Shown here piece by piece: positions 8,326 through 16,398 of a stretch of DNA of 38,070 bases (positions are counted from its first letter, which is position 1; each line of letters begins with the position of its first letter). Made by a program: the position numbers and the translations under genes. This DNA comes from Streptococcus pseudopneumoniae (GTDB lineage: Bacteria; Bacillota; Bacilli; Lactobacillales; Streptococcaceae). Below the pieces are notes generated by a model. It had not been told where the DNA came from and searched no databases. It saw nothing but the letters and a program-made list of their open reading frames with translations. The stretch lies in NCBI RefSeq assembly GCF_001074155.1, contig NZ_JUUZ01000018.1:1-38070 (forward strand), written 5' to 3'.

Positions 8326-9411
8326 ATGAAACCGTCGATTTATAGTTTAACTCGTCAAGGAATGCAAGAATGGGTCTTAGAGCAGGGAGAAAAGAAATTC
8401 CGAGCGGATCAAATCTGGGAATGGCTTTACCGTAAACGTGTTCAGACATTTGAAGAAATGACTAACTTGTCTAAGGATTTGATTGCCAAACTCAACGAGC
8501 AGTTTGTAGTCAATCCCTTGAAACAACGTATCGTTCAAGAGTCAGCCGATGGTACTGTGAAGTATCTCTTTGAGTTGCCAGATGGTATGTTGATTGAGAC
8601 AGTGCTTATGCGTCAGCACTACGGTTTATCAGTCTGTGTAACAACTCAGGTAGGATGTAATATCGGTTGTACCTTCTGTGCATCAGGTTTGATCAAGAAG
8701 CAACGTGACCTCAATAACGGAGAAATTGTAGCTCAAATTATGCTTGTTCAAAAGTATTTTGACGAACGTGGTCAAGATGAACGTGTTAGCCATATCGTTG
8801 TTATGGGTATTGGAGAACCATTTGATAACTACAATAACGTTTTGAACTTTATCCGTACCATCAATGACGATAAGGGAATGGCAATCGGTGCTCGTCATAT
8901 CACCGTATCAACCTCTGGCTTGGCTCATAAGATTCGTGAGTTTGCCAATGAAGGAGTACAGGTTAACCTTGCTGTTTCTCTTCATGCTCCAAACAATGAA
9001 CTGCGTTCAAGCATTATGAAGATTAACCGTGCCTTTCCAATTGAAAAACTCTTTGCAGCGATTGAGTATTACATCGAAACAACCAACCGCCGTGTAACTT
9101 TTGAGTATATCATGCTAAATGAAGTCAATGATGGAGTCGAACAAGCACTTGAGTTGGCAGAATTGCTCAAGAACATTAAGAAATTGTCATATGTCAACTT
9201 GATTCCTTACAACCCTGTTAGTGAGCATGACCAATATAGTCGTAGTCCGAAAGAGCGTGTCATGGCCTTCTATGATACGCTCAAGAAAAAAGGCGTCAAC
9301 TGTGTTGTTCGTCAAGAACACGGTACAGATATCGATGCCGCATGCGGACAATTGCGTTCAAATACCATGAAACGTGATCGCCAAAAAGCAGTAGCTGAAG
9401 TAAATCCATAA
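8326..9411 (+). CDS. rlmN: Dual-specificity 23S rRNA/tRNA adenine-C2 methyltransferase RlmN
   Basis: RlmN is a radical-SAM enzyme that methylates C2 of A2503 in 23S rRNA and A37 of some tRNAs. The 4Fe-4S/SAM motif is C111-NIG-C115-TF-C118. The second, methyl-carrying cysteine is Cys340 in DAACGQL. The typical [12 protein letters not shown] and [10 protein letters not shown] motifs are present. Length (361) is normal. The SD ATAAGGAG stands before the ATG. The vanZ-like gene starts one base after the stop, so translation is probably coupled. Lack of RlmN alters sensitivity to drugs that act at the peptidyl transferase centre. Confidence 0.96.
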   Translation: MKPSIYSLTRQGMQEWVLEQGEKKFRADQIWEWLYRKRVQTFEEMTNLSKDLIAKLNEQFVVNPLKQRIVQESADGTVKYLFELPDGMLIETVLMRQHYGLSVCVTTQVGCNIGCTFCASGLIKKQRDLNNGEIVAQIMLVQKYFDERGQDERVSHIVVMGIGEPFDNYNNVLNFIRTINDDKGMAIGARHITVSTSGLAHKIREFANEGVQVNLAVSLHAPNNELRSSIMKINRAFPIEKLFAAIEYYIETTNRRVTFEYIMLNEVNDGVEQALELAELLKNIKKLSYVNLIPYNPVSEHDQYSRSPKERVMAFYDTLKKKGVNCVVRQEHGTDIDAACGQLRSNTMKRDRQKAVAEVNP

Positions 9412-9412
9412 G

Positions 9413-9886
9413 ATGAATCGAAAAAAATTACTAAGCCTGGGAATCGTGTTATACAGTCTTTGTATCGTCTGTTTTTGTTTTACTCCCCAGCCTCAATTTC
9501 CTACAGGAGTGGAAACTCCAGGTATTCAAACTATTGGACGCCTGGTTTTTCTTTTGACGCCTTTTAACTCCCTTTGGAATCTGGGAGAAGTAACTAGCCC
9601 TTTACAGCTGTTTTGGATCTTTTTACAAAACGCCTTAAATGTCCTCCTGCTCTTCCCATTAGTTTTCCAGCTTCTCTATCTTATACCTGCACTAAGAAAA
9701 ACGAAGAGAGTGATTTTGTTAAGCCTTTTATTGAGCTTAAGCATCGAGTGCACACAGCTAGTTTTAGACTTTTTCTTTGATTTTAATCGGGTCTTTGAGA
9801 TTGATGATTTATGGACCAATACTTTAGGTGGCTACTTAGCCTGGGTCCTTTATAAACTACTACATAAAAACAAGATAAGGAATTAA
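9413..9886 (+). CDS. VanZ-family membrane protein
   Basis: The 157-residue integral membrane protein has about four hydrophobic segments (roughly 8-24, 38-52, 66-92, 100-117). VanZ-like marks are the N-terminal LYSLCIVCFCFTPQ, NSLWNLGEV, and the final block SLSIECTQLVLDFFFDFNRVFEIDDLWTNTLGGYLAW. In that block ECTQ and DDLWTNTLGG are the family signature. VanZ itself gives low-level teicoplanin resistance by an unclear route; chromosomal relatives have no agreed role. It starts one base after rlmN with no good SD, so it probably depends on translational coupling, and it ends one base before the ABC-F gene. Confidence 0.88.
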   Translation: MNRKKLLSLGIVLYSLCIVCFCFTPQPQFPTGVETPGIQTIGRLVFLLTPFNSLWNLGEVTSPLQLFWIFLQNALNVLLLFPLVFQLLYLIPALRKTKRVILLSLLLSLSIECTQLVLDFFFDFNRVFEIDDLWTNTLGGYLAWVLYKLLHKNKIRN

Positions 9887-9887
9887 A

Positions 9888-11429
9888 ATGAGTATCTTAG
9901 AAGTAAAAAATTTAAGTCACGGTTTTGGTGACCGTGCGATTTTTGAAGACGTATCCTTCCGTCTCCTCAAGGGTGAACACATCGGACTAGTTGGTGCTAA
10001 CGGTGAAGGGAAATCAACCTTCATGAGCATCGTGACTGGTAAGTTGGTACCTGATGAAGGCAAGGTGGAATGGTCCAAATATGTGACAGCAGGTTATCTG
10101 GACCAGCATGCAGTTCTCAAAGAAGGTCAAACCGTGCGTGACGTTCTTCGCACTGCCTTTGACGAATTATTCAAAGCTGAAGCACGTATCAATGATCTTT
10201 ATATGGAAATGGCAGAAGAAGGCGCTGATATTGATGCCCTAATGGAAGAAGTTGGCGAACTTCAGGACCGTTTGGAAAGTCGTGACTTCTATACCTTGGA
10301 TGCTAAGATTGACGAAGTCGCGCGTGCTCTTGGTGTCATGGATTATGGTATGGATACGGACGTAACAGCCTTATCTGGTGGACAAAGAACCAAGGTACTC
10401 TTAGCTAAACTCCTCCTTGAAAAGCCAGATATCCTACTTCTTGATGAGCCAACCAACTATTTGGATGTGGAGCATATTGACTGGCTCAAGCGTTATCTTC
10501 AAAACTATGAGAATGCCTTTGTTCTTATCTCTCACGATATTCCATTCCTCAATGATGTGATCAATATCGTCTATCATGTAGAAAACCAACAGTTGACACG
10601 CTACTCTGGCGATTACTACCAGTTCCAAGAAGTCTATGCCATGAAGAAATCGCAGCTGGAAGCAGCCTATGAGCGTCAACAGAAAGAAATTGCTGATCTC
10701 AAGGATTTCGTAGCCCGTAATAAGGCGCGTGTTGCTACCCGTAATATGGCTATGTCTCGCCAGAAGAAATTGGATAAGATGGACATTATCGAGCTTCAAA
10801 GTGAGAAACCAAAGCCGTCCTTTGATTTTAAACCAGCTCGTACACCTGGACGCTTTATCTTCCAAGCCAAAGACTTACAGATTGGTTACGACCGCCCACT
10901 TACAAAACCATTGAATCTTACCTTTGAGCGCAATCAAAAGGTTGCCATCATCGGTGCCAATGGTATCGGTAAAACAACTCTATTGAAGAGTCTTTTGGGC
11001 ATTATTCCACCCATTGCTGGTGAAGTTGAACGCGGTGATTACCTAGAACTCGGCTACTTTGAGCAAGAAGTGGAAGGTGGCAATCGTCAGACACCTTTAG
11101 AAGCAGTTTGGAATGCCTTTCCGGCCCTCAACCAAGCAGAAGTCCGTGCAGCCCTTGCTCGCTGTGGCTTGACGACTAAGCACATCGAAAGCCAAATTCA
11201 AGTCTTATCAGGTGGGGAACAAGCCAAGGTTCGTTTCTGTCTCTTGATGAATCGTGAGAACAATGTCCTTGTTCTAGACGAGCCTACCAACCACTTGGAT
11301 GTGGATGCCAAGGACGAGCTTAAACGAGCTCTAAAAGAGTATAAGGGCTCTATCCTTATGGTCTGCCACGAACCAGACTTCTATGAAGGTTGGATGGATC
11401 AAATCTGGGATTTCAATGAACTAACATAA
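9888..11429 (+). CDS. ABC-F ribosome-associated ATPase, YfmM type
   Basis: The 513-residue protein has two ABC ATPase domains and no membrane segment. Walker A motifs are GANGEGKS (36-43) and GANGIGKT (about 355). Signatures are LSGGQRTKV and LSGGEQAKV; Walker B motifs are LLLDEPTNYLD and LVLDEPTNHLD. The linker between the domains (about 250-320) is Lys/Arg-rich, with KDFVARNKARVATRNMAMSRQKKLDKM, the P-site tRNA-interaction motif of ABC-F proteins. It closely recalls Bacillus YfmM in length and in this linker. ABC-F proteins bind the ribosome E site and relieve stalling or drug action; this one is probably housekeeping. It is last in the yutD-rlmN-vanZ operon, before a strong terminator. Confidence 0.92.
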   Translation: MSILEVKNLSHGFGDRAIFEDVSFRLLKGEHIGLVGANGEGKSTFMSIVTGKLVPDEGKVEWSKYVTAGYLDQHAVLKEGQTVRDVLRTAFDELFKAEARINDLYMEMAEEGADIDALMEEVGELQDRLESRDFYTLDAKIDEVARALGVMDYGMDTDVTALSGGQRTKVLLAKLLLEKPDILLLDEPTNYLDVEHIDWLKRYLQNYENAFVLISHDIPFLNDVINIVYHVENQQLTRYSGDYYQFQEVYAMKKSQLEAAYERQQKEIADLKDFVARNKARVATRNMAMSRQKKLDKMDIIELQSEKPKPSFDFKPARTPGRFIFQAKDLQIGYDRPLTKPLNLTFERNQKVAIIGANGIGKTTLLKSLLGIIPPIAGEVERGDYLELGYFEQEVEGGNRQTPLEAVWNAFPALNQAEVRAALARCGLTTKHIESQIQVLSGGEQAKVRFCLLMNRENNVLVLDEPTNHLDVDAKDELKRALKEYKGSILMVCHEPDFYEGWMDQIWDFNELT

Positions 11430-11437
11430 ATAGCCAT

Positions 11438-11470
11438 AAAAAAGCCAAGTCTATATGACTTGGCTTTTTT
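11438..11470 (+). terminator. Terminator of the yutD to ABC-F operon
   Basis: The perfect 14-bp stem AAAAAAGCCAAGTC/GACTTGGCTTTTTT has loop TATAT. The next gene is convergent and its stop lies about 60 bases further on, so the hairpin may serve both strands. Confidence 0.9.
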
Positions 11471-11531
11471 TACGAGGGTTACAAATAATAGAAGTCGTGC
11501 TGCTATCAACTTGTTTTAGTATCAAAAATAA

Positions 11532-12821
11532 CTAATTTGTTTGATTTTCCACGATTTCATCCTCTTCAAAGTGTCCCACACCATCTTCAACAACAAATGG
11601 GCAAGTAACTTTCTTTTTTATTCCATTTTCATCATAAGAACAACTGATGTTATAGATTCCATCGGAAAATGAATTTTTTGGTAAAGATAAGATTTTTTCC
11701 TTAAAGGCATCTAAAGGACTACCATTTTCTGCCTTGATTTTCGTAAGGTCACAATCAAAATCGAGAGTGATACCCTTGTTTTTCATGAGATCTTTTGTTG
11801 TAATATTATAAAAACCAGCTGCGTCAGAATCCCCTTTTTCTCGATTGCTGATAGCCTGAGCCATAATTGCAACATAGTAGTTTTCTATAGGATATTTTCT
11901 AAATTCAAAACTAGAAGCAATTTTTCCTGGTGTATTAAAAAGCTTATTTATTTTGTCAGCAGTAGCATTTTTGATACTATCTTCTTCTTGTTGTAGATTT
12001 GGTCTTTCTTTGTATACATCTAGTAAGAAACTGAATTCATCTTGTTTGACAGTGTGAAACAGTGCTTTTTCTTTGTCGTTAAGAAGTGTTTCAAGATCTG
12101 TTCCTGAAAGAAGAAAGAAATTTGATAAATGTTCTCCATCCTTTCCATGAATTTTTGCAGTAGTAGTTTCTTTTAAAATAGTTCCATCTGATAAATTTTC
12201 TGTATATGTTAGCTTGTAGGCTGTTCCATAAAATGCTTCAATCTCTCTGTGTTTATCAACTACCTCAACCTTTCCCTTAAGTCCAAGTGATTGAAATTCT
12301 TCAGCGAAAGAAGGAGTAGTATTTTTAATTGAGGAGGAAGTGGCTGTGATCAGTCCTAGGCAAGTGTATAAAATTACCGTAACAGCAAAGACAAAACCAA
12401 GTTTTGCCGAAATATCTTTCACTTGCCCTAACTTGATCGTCTGATAAATACCGATAAGGAGAACGATAGAGTACACAATACTAGCGCTAACTAGTAGTGG
12501 ATAATTATCAATGTAATTAAGTGGAGCCCCCTTAAAACCTATTATTTGCATGAAAAATCCAATTGTAGCTAGAACTAACTGTATTGTACATGTCTTTTGA
12601 ATCAACTCATTATCTTCAAAGGAGGCTTTTAATTTTGAAATATCTCTAAAAATAAAAATATTTCCTAGCACTATTCCAGCATATGATGCGAAAAATGCCG
12701 GCCACAAGATTATAAAAGCAAAACCTCCGGAATCATAAGTAATCGAATAAACGACATTAAAGATTAAATACGAAAATAAGAGTAAACCAAGCCGGAATAT
12801 ATTTATCTTATAAGGTTTCAT
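11532..12821 (-). CDS. Unknown five-helix membrane protein with large C-terminal extracytoplasmic domain
   Basis: The product is 429 residues and not a family I recognise. Five hydrophobic segments lie near 9-27, 33-57, 78-95, 105-127 and 139-161. About 265 hydrophilic residues follow. An odd number of helices with a cytoplasmic N-terminus places this large domain outside the cell. It contains repeated Lys/Glu/Asp-rich blocks and a last part with Cys pairs (DFDCDL, ISCSYDE, VTCPFVVED), perhaps a beta-rich lipoprotein-like module. The SD GAGGAGG precedes ATG 12821. It has its own promoter between it and the zinc-ribbon gene. It is more AT-rich than the ABC-F gene beside it, which hints at accessory origin. 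I recall no gene like it here in pneumococcus. Confidence 0.8.
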   Translation of the reverse strand: MKPYKINIFRLGLLLFSYLIFNVVYSITYDSGGFAFIILWPAFFASYAGIVLGNIFIFRDISKLKASFEDNELIQKTCTIQLVLATIGFFMQIIGFKGAPLNYIDNYPLLVSASIVYSIVLLIGIYQTIKLGQVKDISAKLGFVFAVTVILYTCLGLITATSSSIKNTTPSFAEEFQSLGLKGKVEVVDKHREIEAFYGTAYKLTYTENLSDGTILKETTTAKIHGKDGEHLSNFFLLSGTDLETLLNDKEKALFHTVKQDEFSFLLDVYKERPNLQQEEDSIKNATADKINKLFNTPGKIASSFEFRKYPIENYYVAIMAQAISNREKGDSDAAGFYNITTKDLMKNKGITLDFDCDLTKIKAENGSPLDAFKEKILSLPKNSFSDGIYNISCSYDENGIKKKVTCPFVVEDGVGHFEEDEIVENQTN

Positions 12822-12850
12822 AGGAAAACCTCCTCGTTACTATTGACTAA

Positions 12851-12859
12851 ATTATATCA
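12851..12859 (-). promoter_or_regulatory. Extended -10 promoter for the five-helix membrane protein gene
   Basis: On the minus strand TGaTATAAT lies about 30 bases before the start. No clear -35 is visible. Confidence 0.55.
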
Positions 12860-12900
12860 TATTTGAAACAAAAAGAGAGCGTTTACATGGAAGTGTAAAT

Positions 12901-12930
12901 AAAAAAAGATAGGCACATGACCTATCTTTT
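12901..12930 (-). terminator. Terminator of the slrA/zinc-ribbon transcript
   Basis: The perfect stem AAAAGATAGG/CCTATCTTTT has a 7-base loop. On the minus strand it is followed by T residues and starts one base after the zinc-ribbon stop. Confidence 0.85.
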
Positions 12931-12931
12931 A

Positions 12932-13171
12932 TTAATAGTTTAGATATTGTTCAACCTCAGACTTTTGAATTTCTTTTCCATAGTGACAAATCGGGCAAGA
13001 AACGAAATAGGTTTTACCGTAAGGAAAGAGTGGAATCCAGTAAAGAGTGAACTTGCGTCCGTATTCCGTAATTTCCCAAGTACCAACATTGTTACAATGA
13101 CCACATTCGATAGCAGTTTGTGTATGTCCCAACACTTTTTGATAACCTTTTGACCCCCAAAATAGAATCAT
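12932..13171 (-). CDS. Small zinc-ribbon protein
   Basis: The product is 79 residues. Two CxxC knuckles, C23-GH-C26 and C59-PI-C62, are set 32 residues apart and would hold one structural zinc. Between them lies an aromatic strand region (TWEITEYGRKFTLYWIPLFPYGKTYFVSC). The IPLFP-K-Y-V-CP-C layout is that of small zinc-ribbon domain proteins of unknown role common in Firmicutes. The SD AAGGAGATG stands before the ATG. It begins 33 bases after the slrA stop with no evident promoter between, so it is probably read from the slrA promoter. Confidence 0.82.
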   Translation of the reverse strand: MILFWGSKGYQKVLGHTQTAIECGHCNNVGTWEITEYGRKFTLYWIPLFPYGKTYFVSCPICHYGKEIQKSEVEQYLNY

Positions 13172-13204
13172 TTTAACATCTCCTTATAGTTATAGTTAAT
13201 GGTG

Positions 13205-14011
13205 TTATTGTTTACTGAAATCGTAGTCTTTAACAATTTCGATACTGTCGATAGTGATAGCAGTAGTTGGTTTGTCTTTTTCGTCTTTTTCAGCCTTGGC
13301 AATTTTATCTACTACATCCATCCCATCAATGACTTGACCAAAGACTGGGTGTTTTCCATCTAAAGTTGGATTTCCACCTTCTTTGTAGGCCTCGATAATT
13401 TTCTTAGGATAGCTACTTGTTGGAAGTTTAGCAGAATAATCTGTTGTACTTTGGTTGATAAAGAATTGGCTACCATTTGAATTTGGTTGACCAGTATTAG
13501 CCATTGATAAAGAACCACGGATATTATAGAGGTATGGAGAAATTTCGTTTTTGAAACCTGTTCCCTTGTCCTTGGTTTTGTCTTTATCGTGCCAGATAGA
13601 TTCCCCACCTGTTCCATCTCCCTTAGGATCTCCAGTTTGTACCATAAATCCATCAATCACACGGTGGAAAGTAACACCATTGTAGTAACCTTCTTTAGCA
13701 TGAATAAGAAAATTTTCAACTGCAAGAGGGGCTAACTTTGGAAAAAGTTTGATACGAATATCACCTAGACTTGTGTGAAGGATAGCCTCAGCTTCGTCTT
13801 CAGTTACTTCCTTAGAAAGTTGAGGGAAGTTGGCATTTTCATTTGTTAAGGCGTCTTTCAAATCTTTTTTTGCTTGAGTAGCGGATTTAGAACTTTCTTC
13901 AGCAGCAATTTTAGAATCTACGTAATCATCACCACGAAGTGCACGTTGGATACTTGTACATCCACCAAGAGCAAAAGTTGAAATGAGTAGTAGTGTAGCT
14001 AATTTTTTCAT
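13205..14011 (-). CDS. slrA: Lipoprotein peptidyl-prolyl isomerase, cyclophilin type (SlrA)
   Basis: The precursor is 268 residues. A lipoprotein signal peptide ([17 protein letters not shown]) puts the lipid-bearing Cys at residue 18. The cyclophilin domain covers about 60-265. It is recognisable by [69 protein letters not shown] and [14 protein letters not shown], which include the catalytic Arg in FHRV. It would fold secreted proteins at the outer membrane surface. The pneumococcal orthologue affects colonisation and virulence. I start at ATG 14011, with SD AAAGGAC; the longer frame would start upstream of the likely transcription start. It has a clear own promoter. Confidence 0.93.
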   Translation of the reverse strand: MKKLATLLLISTFALGGCTSIQRALRGDDYVDSKIAAEESSKSATQAKKDLKDALTNENANFPQLSKEVTEDEAEAILHTSLGDIRIKLFPKLAPLAVENFLIHAKEGYYNGVTFHRVIDGFMVQTGDPKGDGTGGESIWHDKDKTKDKGTGFKNEISPYLYNIRGSLSMANTGQPNSNGSQFFINQSTTDYSAKLPTSSYPKKIIEAYKEGGNPTLDGKHPVFGQVIDGMDVVDKIAKAEKDEKDKPTTAITIDSIEIVKDYDFSKQ

Positions 14012-14039
14012 ATTAGTCCTTTCAAAAATCATTTTTACC

Positions 14040-14068
14040 ATTGTACCCTAAAAGGAAGTGGATTTCAA
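14040..14068 (-). promoter_or_regulatory. Promoter of slrA
   Basis: On the minus strand: TTGAAA (14063-14068), 17-base spacer, TACAAT (14040-14045). The -35 box overlaps the stop codon of the HAD phosphatase gene. Confidence 0.75.
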
Positions 14069-14895
14069 ATATTCAATTGTGATGATTCCGATAGTACATA
14101 CAATTTTATAGCCTTGCTTACACCATTTTGATCATTAGAATCTGTTACTCTATTTGAGCAAGTTTTAACTTCTGTAGGAGCGTTTCCCATTGCAACACCA
14201 AGTCTAGCAGTCTCAATCATTGGAATGTCATTATAATTATCTCCAATGGTCATAATTTCAGTAAGTGATAGTTGATAATACTTGGCTAATTCTAATAAAG
14301 CTTGTTTTTTGGATACTTGATTATGTGTAACTTCTAGATAGTTATCTTTAGAGAGATAGAAGTCGGTTTGAGGGAAATCTATTGAGGATAAGGTTTTTTG
14401 AAGTTTCTGTATGGTATCCGTATTATCTATCAGCAAAAGTTTATGAACAAGAGTTTTCTCGTCTCTTATAAAATCTGCTATAGATGTAACTTTTGGACTT
14501 TCTCCAGTAATAGTTGCTTCGATTTCTACCCATTCATCAATAGTATTCACAAGCCAATCTTTTCCAGAATAAACATTTATAGAAACTGTCGGGAATTCTT
14601 TTTTCAAAAAGTCATGAAGTAAGAGCAATTCGCTTTTATCAATAGAATGCTGACTTAGGATTTTATCTCCTAAACTGATGAGTGCTCCATTATAGCAGGC
14701 AATAGGAAAGTCGGTGATGCCAAGTTCTTTAGAAATTGGAGCTATACCGAGAGGAGATCTAGCAGAAGCTAGAACAAAAGGAATATTACATTGTTTTAAA
14801 AGTGGCATCAGTTCTATCAAATGAGAATCTAATTGGTGATTTTTATCCAGAATAGTGCCGTCAATATCACTCATAATTAATTTAATTCTTGACAT
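14065..14895 (-). CDS. HAD-superfamily Cof-type phosphatase
   Basis: The 276-residue cytoplasmic phosphatase is of the Cof/YidA type. Motif I is SDIDGTI (nucleophile Asp10, acid Asp12). Motif II is in VLASARSPLG. The Lys of motif III is in VSKKQALLELAKYYQL, and motif IV is GDNYNDIPMI near 217-226. The C2-type cap lies between motifs II and III. Such enzymes act on sugar phosphates, nucleotides or flavin precursors; the substrate cannot be read from sequence. I start at ATG 14895, with SD AAGGAGC. It begins 13 bases after the DeoR stop, so regulator and phosphatase form one operon, and a sugar phosphate is a reasonable guess as shared ligand. Confidence 0.9.
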   Translation of the reverse strand: MSRIKLIMSDIDGTILDKNHQLDSHLIELMPLLKQCNIPFVLASARSPLGIAPISKELGITDFPIACYNGALISLGDKILSQHSIDKSELLLLHDFLKKEFPTVSINVYSGKDWLVNTIDEWVEIEATITGESPKVTSIADFIRDEKTLVHKLLLIDNTDTIQKLQKTLSSIDFPQTDFYLSKDNYLEVTHNQVSKKQALLELAKYYQLSLTEIMTIGDNYNDIPMIETARLGVAMGNAPTEVKTCSNRVTDSNDQNGVSKAIKLYVLSESSQLNI

Positions 14896-14908
14896 ATTTT
14901 GCTCCTTT

Positions 14909-15652
14909 TTAAAAGAGGATCGTTGTTCTACCATCTAAAGATTCTTGTATTTCTACATCAGGCTCTTTATCTGTAATCCAGTAATCAAAATCAGCTAGTT
15001 CAGAAAGTATAAAATGAGAGTGTTTGTTTATCTTTCCTGTTTCAGCTAGCAAAACACGAATAGCACTTGTTTTAAATGCTCTTTTTTTCATGAGAACATC
15101 TTCTTGATCCTCAAAGCTAACTTGCCCGTCTGAAAGACTAGCAGCGCCAAAAAATGCTACATCAAATCTAATTCCCTCTAAAGTATTGGATTCTTCTAGT
15201 GAATAATAAAAACGATTCTGTCTATGAAATTTTCCACCGAGAATATGAAAATCGACATTTTCATTATTTCCTAAGATAAGTGCGTTATCTAATGAATGAC
15301 TGAAAATAGTAACTTTTTTATCTATAATTTTTGCTAACTCAAGTATAGTGGTTGAAACATCAAAGAATATCAGTTGTGAATCGGAAATGAGTTGGGTAGC
15401 TAAATGAGCAATTTTCGCTTTTTCTTTAGAAGACTGTTCTGCTCGACCTTGAAAACCAAGAATTACTTGTTTTTTTATTGGCAACAAACCTCCGTGAGTT
15501 CGTTGCGCTCGCTTTTCCTTTGCAAGAATGGAAAAATCTCTCCGGATAGTATCCTTGGATACTTGGAAATAGTCAACCATTTCTCTTGCCGATAGACTTC
15601 CTCTATCTTCTAAAAGTTTTATGATTTCTTCTAATCTTTGTGCTTGGTACAT
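14909..15652 (-). CDS. DeoR-family transcriptional repressor
   Basis: The product is 247 residues. The N-terminal winged helix-turn-helix (about 4-56) has QRLEEIIKLLEDRGSLSA, VSKDTIRRDFSIL and the conserved RTHGG. The C-terminal DeoR sensor domain resembles ribose-5-phosphate isomerase (FFDVSTTILELAKII, FGAASLSDGQVSFEDQEDVLMKKRAFKTS, DYWITDKEP) and usually binds a phosphorylated sugar. I chose ATG 15652, since AAAGGAGG lies just before it; the longer frame to 15703 overlaps the promoter. It probably controls its own operon with the HAD gene, as paired direct repeats flank its -35 box. Confidence 0.92.
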   Translation of the reverse strand: MYQAQRLEEIIKLLEDRGSLSAREMVDYFQVSKDTIRRDFSILAKEKRAQRTHGGLLPIKKQVILGFQGRAEQSSKEKAKIAHLATQLISDSQLIFFDVSTTILELAKIIDKKVTIFSHSLDNALILGNNENVDFHILGGKFHRQNRFYYSLEESNTLEGIRFDVAFFGAASLSDGQVSFEDQEDVLMKKRAFKTSAIRVLLAETGKINKHSHFILSELADFDYWITDKEPDVEIQESLDGRTTILF

Positions 15653-15674
15653 AGGAATTCCTCCTTTTTTTAAT

Positions 15675-15703
15675 ACTATACTCTTTTTATAAGTATTTGT
15701 CAA
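15675..15703 (-). promoter_or_regulatory. Promoter of the deoR-HAD operon
   Basis: On the minus strand: perfect TTGACA (15698-15703), 17-base spacer, TATAGT (15675-15680). Confidence 0.88.
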
Positions 15704-15728
15704 TAATTGTAATGATTTGTAAGTATTT
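15687..15728 (-). promoter_or_regulatory. Candidate DeoR operator: two 12-bp direct repeats
   Basis: On the minus strand, AAATACTTATAA (15687-15698) and AAATACTTACAA (15717-15728) match at 11 of 12 bases. Their starts are exactly 30 bp apart. One lies in the promoter spacer and the other just upstream of the -35 box, a position fit for repression. Confidence 0.5.
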
Positions 15729-15739
15729 TAAAAAATTAC

Positions 15740-15766
15740 AAAAAAATCAACCAGTATTGGTTGATT
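15740..15766 (-). terminator. Terminator of the frameshifted gene
   Basis: The stem AATCAACC/GGTTGATT (15745-15752 with 15759-15766) is followed on the minus strand by a T run (complement of 15740-15746). Confidence 0.75.
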
Positions 15767-16128
15767 AAAGATTCTTTTTAGGATGGCGGTCAATGATTGC
15801 CTGATGGTCTTTGAGCGCTTGTTCCCCTTTAGGGGTCAGTTTATAGCCACGGATGGAGAAACACTGGGATAATTCTTCTTCTGAAAAATGGTCATGAAAT
15901 GCTTGATTCAAGTCGGCAGCCTTCATCTTAGAAAGTCCGGCAACCCCCTTCTTTTTTAAGGATATTCTTTTTTGTAGTGGCATTTAGATGGTCAAGCGAG
16001 TCAAAGGCGGTTTCGATAGTAGCATATCCTTTTTCAACAAGCGTATCTAAATGTTTTGGGATATCAATGCCATAAGAATTACTATATTTTAAGAGTACAT
16101 TTTCAAAGGATTTTTCTTTTGGCTTCAA
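15765..16128 (-). pseudogene. Frameshifted small gene (SAP-like segment in the middle)
   Basis: Two reading frames overlap and together make one protein of about 120 residues. The front part (KPKEKSFENVLLKYSNSYGI to TTKKNILKKEGG) breaks at 15928; the rest (KGVAGLSKMKAADLNQAF to RHPKKNL) runs in the next frame to 15765. Removing one C from the C5 run at 15944-15948 rejoins the frames as ILKKEGVAGLSKMKAADL, which resembles a SAP-type helix-turn-helix. A nearby T6 run is the other candidate. The start is unclear: a TTG at 16128 follows an in-frame TAG with an SD too close, so the 5' end may also be damaged. Real mutation and sequencing error cannot be told apart here. Confidence 0.65.
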
Positions 16129-16171
16129 TTCCTAATGAATCAATGAACTTAATGCTAGGTCTCGAAAAGAA

Positions 16172-16396
16172 TTATGCTTCCTCTTTCTGTCTGAGTTCAA
16201 AGAGGTCTTCTACTTTCAGATTAAAAACTTGAGCAATTTTAAGAGCCATTTCCAGTGAAGGATTGTAACGGTTATTTTCCAAGTGAAGAATTGTCTCGCG
16301 TCGCATGCCGATGAGGTCGGCTAACTCCTGCTGGGTCATGCCTGTGGACTCACGAACAGATTTGAGATTAGTAATAATATTGCTTTCTTTGGCCAT
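16172..16396 (-). CDS. XRE-family helix-turn-helix regulator
   Basis: The product is 74 residues and almost wholly one HTH_3 domain. NLKSVRESTGMTQQELADLIGMRRETILHLENNRYNPSLEMALKIAQVFNLKVEDLF covers about 10-66. The turn is MTQQELADLIGMRRETILHLE. It starts two bases after the stop of the membrane protein gene, with SD GAGGATAAG inside that gene's end, so the two are co-transcribed and probably coupled. Small XRE regulators of this kind commonly control the membrane protein they travel with. A palindromic operator candidate lies upstream of the pair. Confidence 0.92.
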   Translation of the reverse strand: MAKESNIITNLKSVRESTGMTQQELADLIGMRRETILHLENNRYNPSLEMALKIAQVFNLKVEDLFELRQKEEA

Positions 16397-16398
16397 GC

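Noticed and set aside
12882..12899. Inverted repeat TTTACA-N6-TGTAAA before the five-helix protein gene
   Set aside because: It has short arms in an AT-rich spacer between terminator and promoter. It could be an operator but nothing else supports it.
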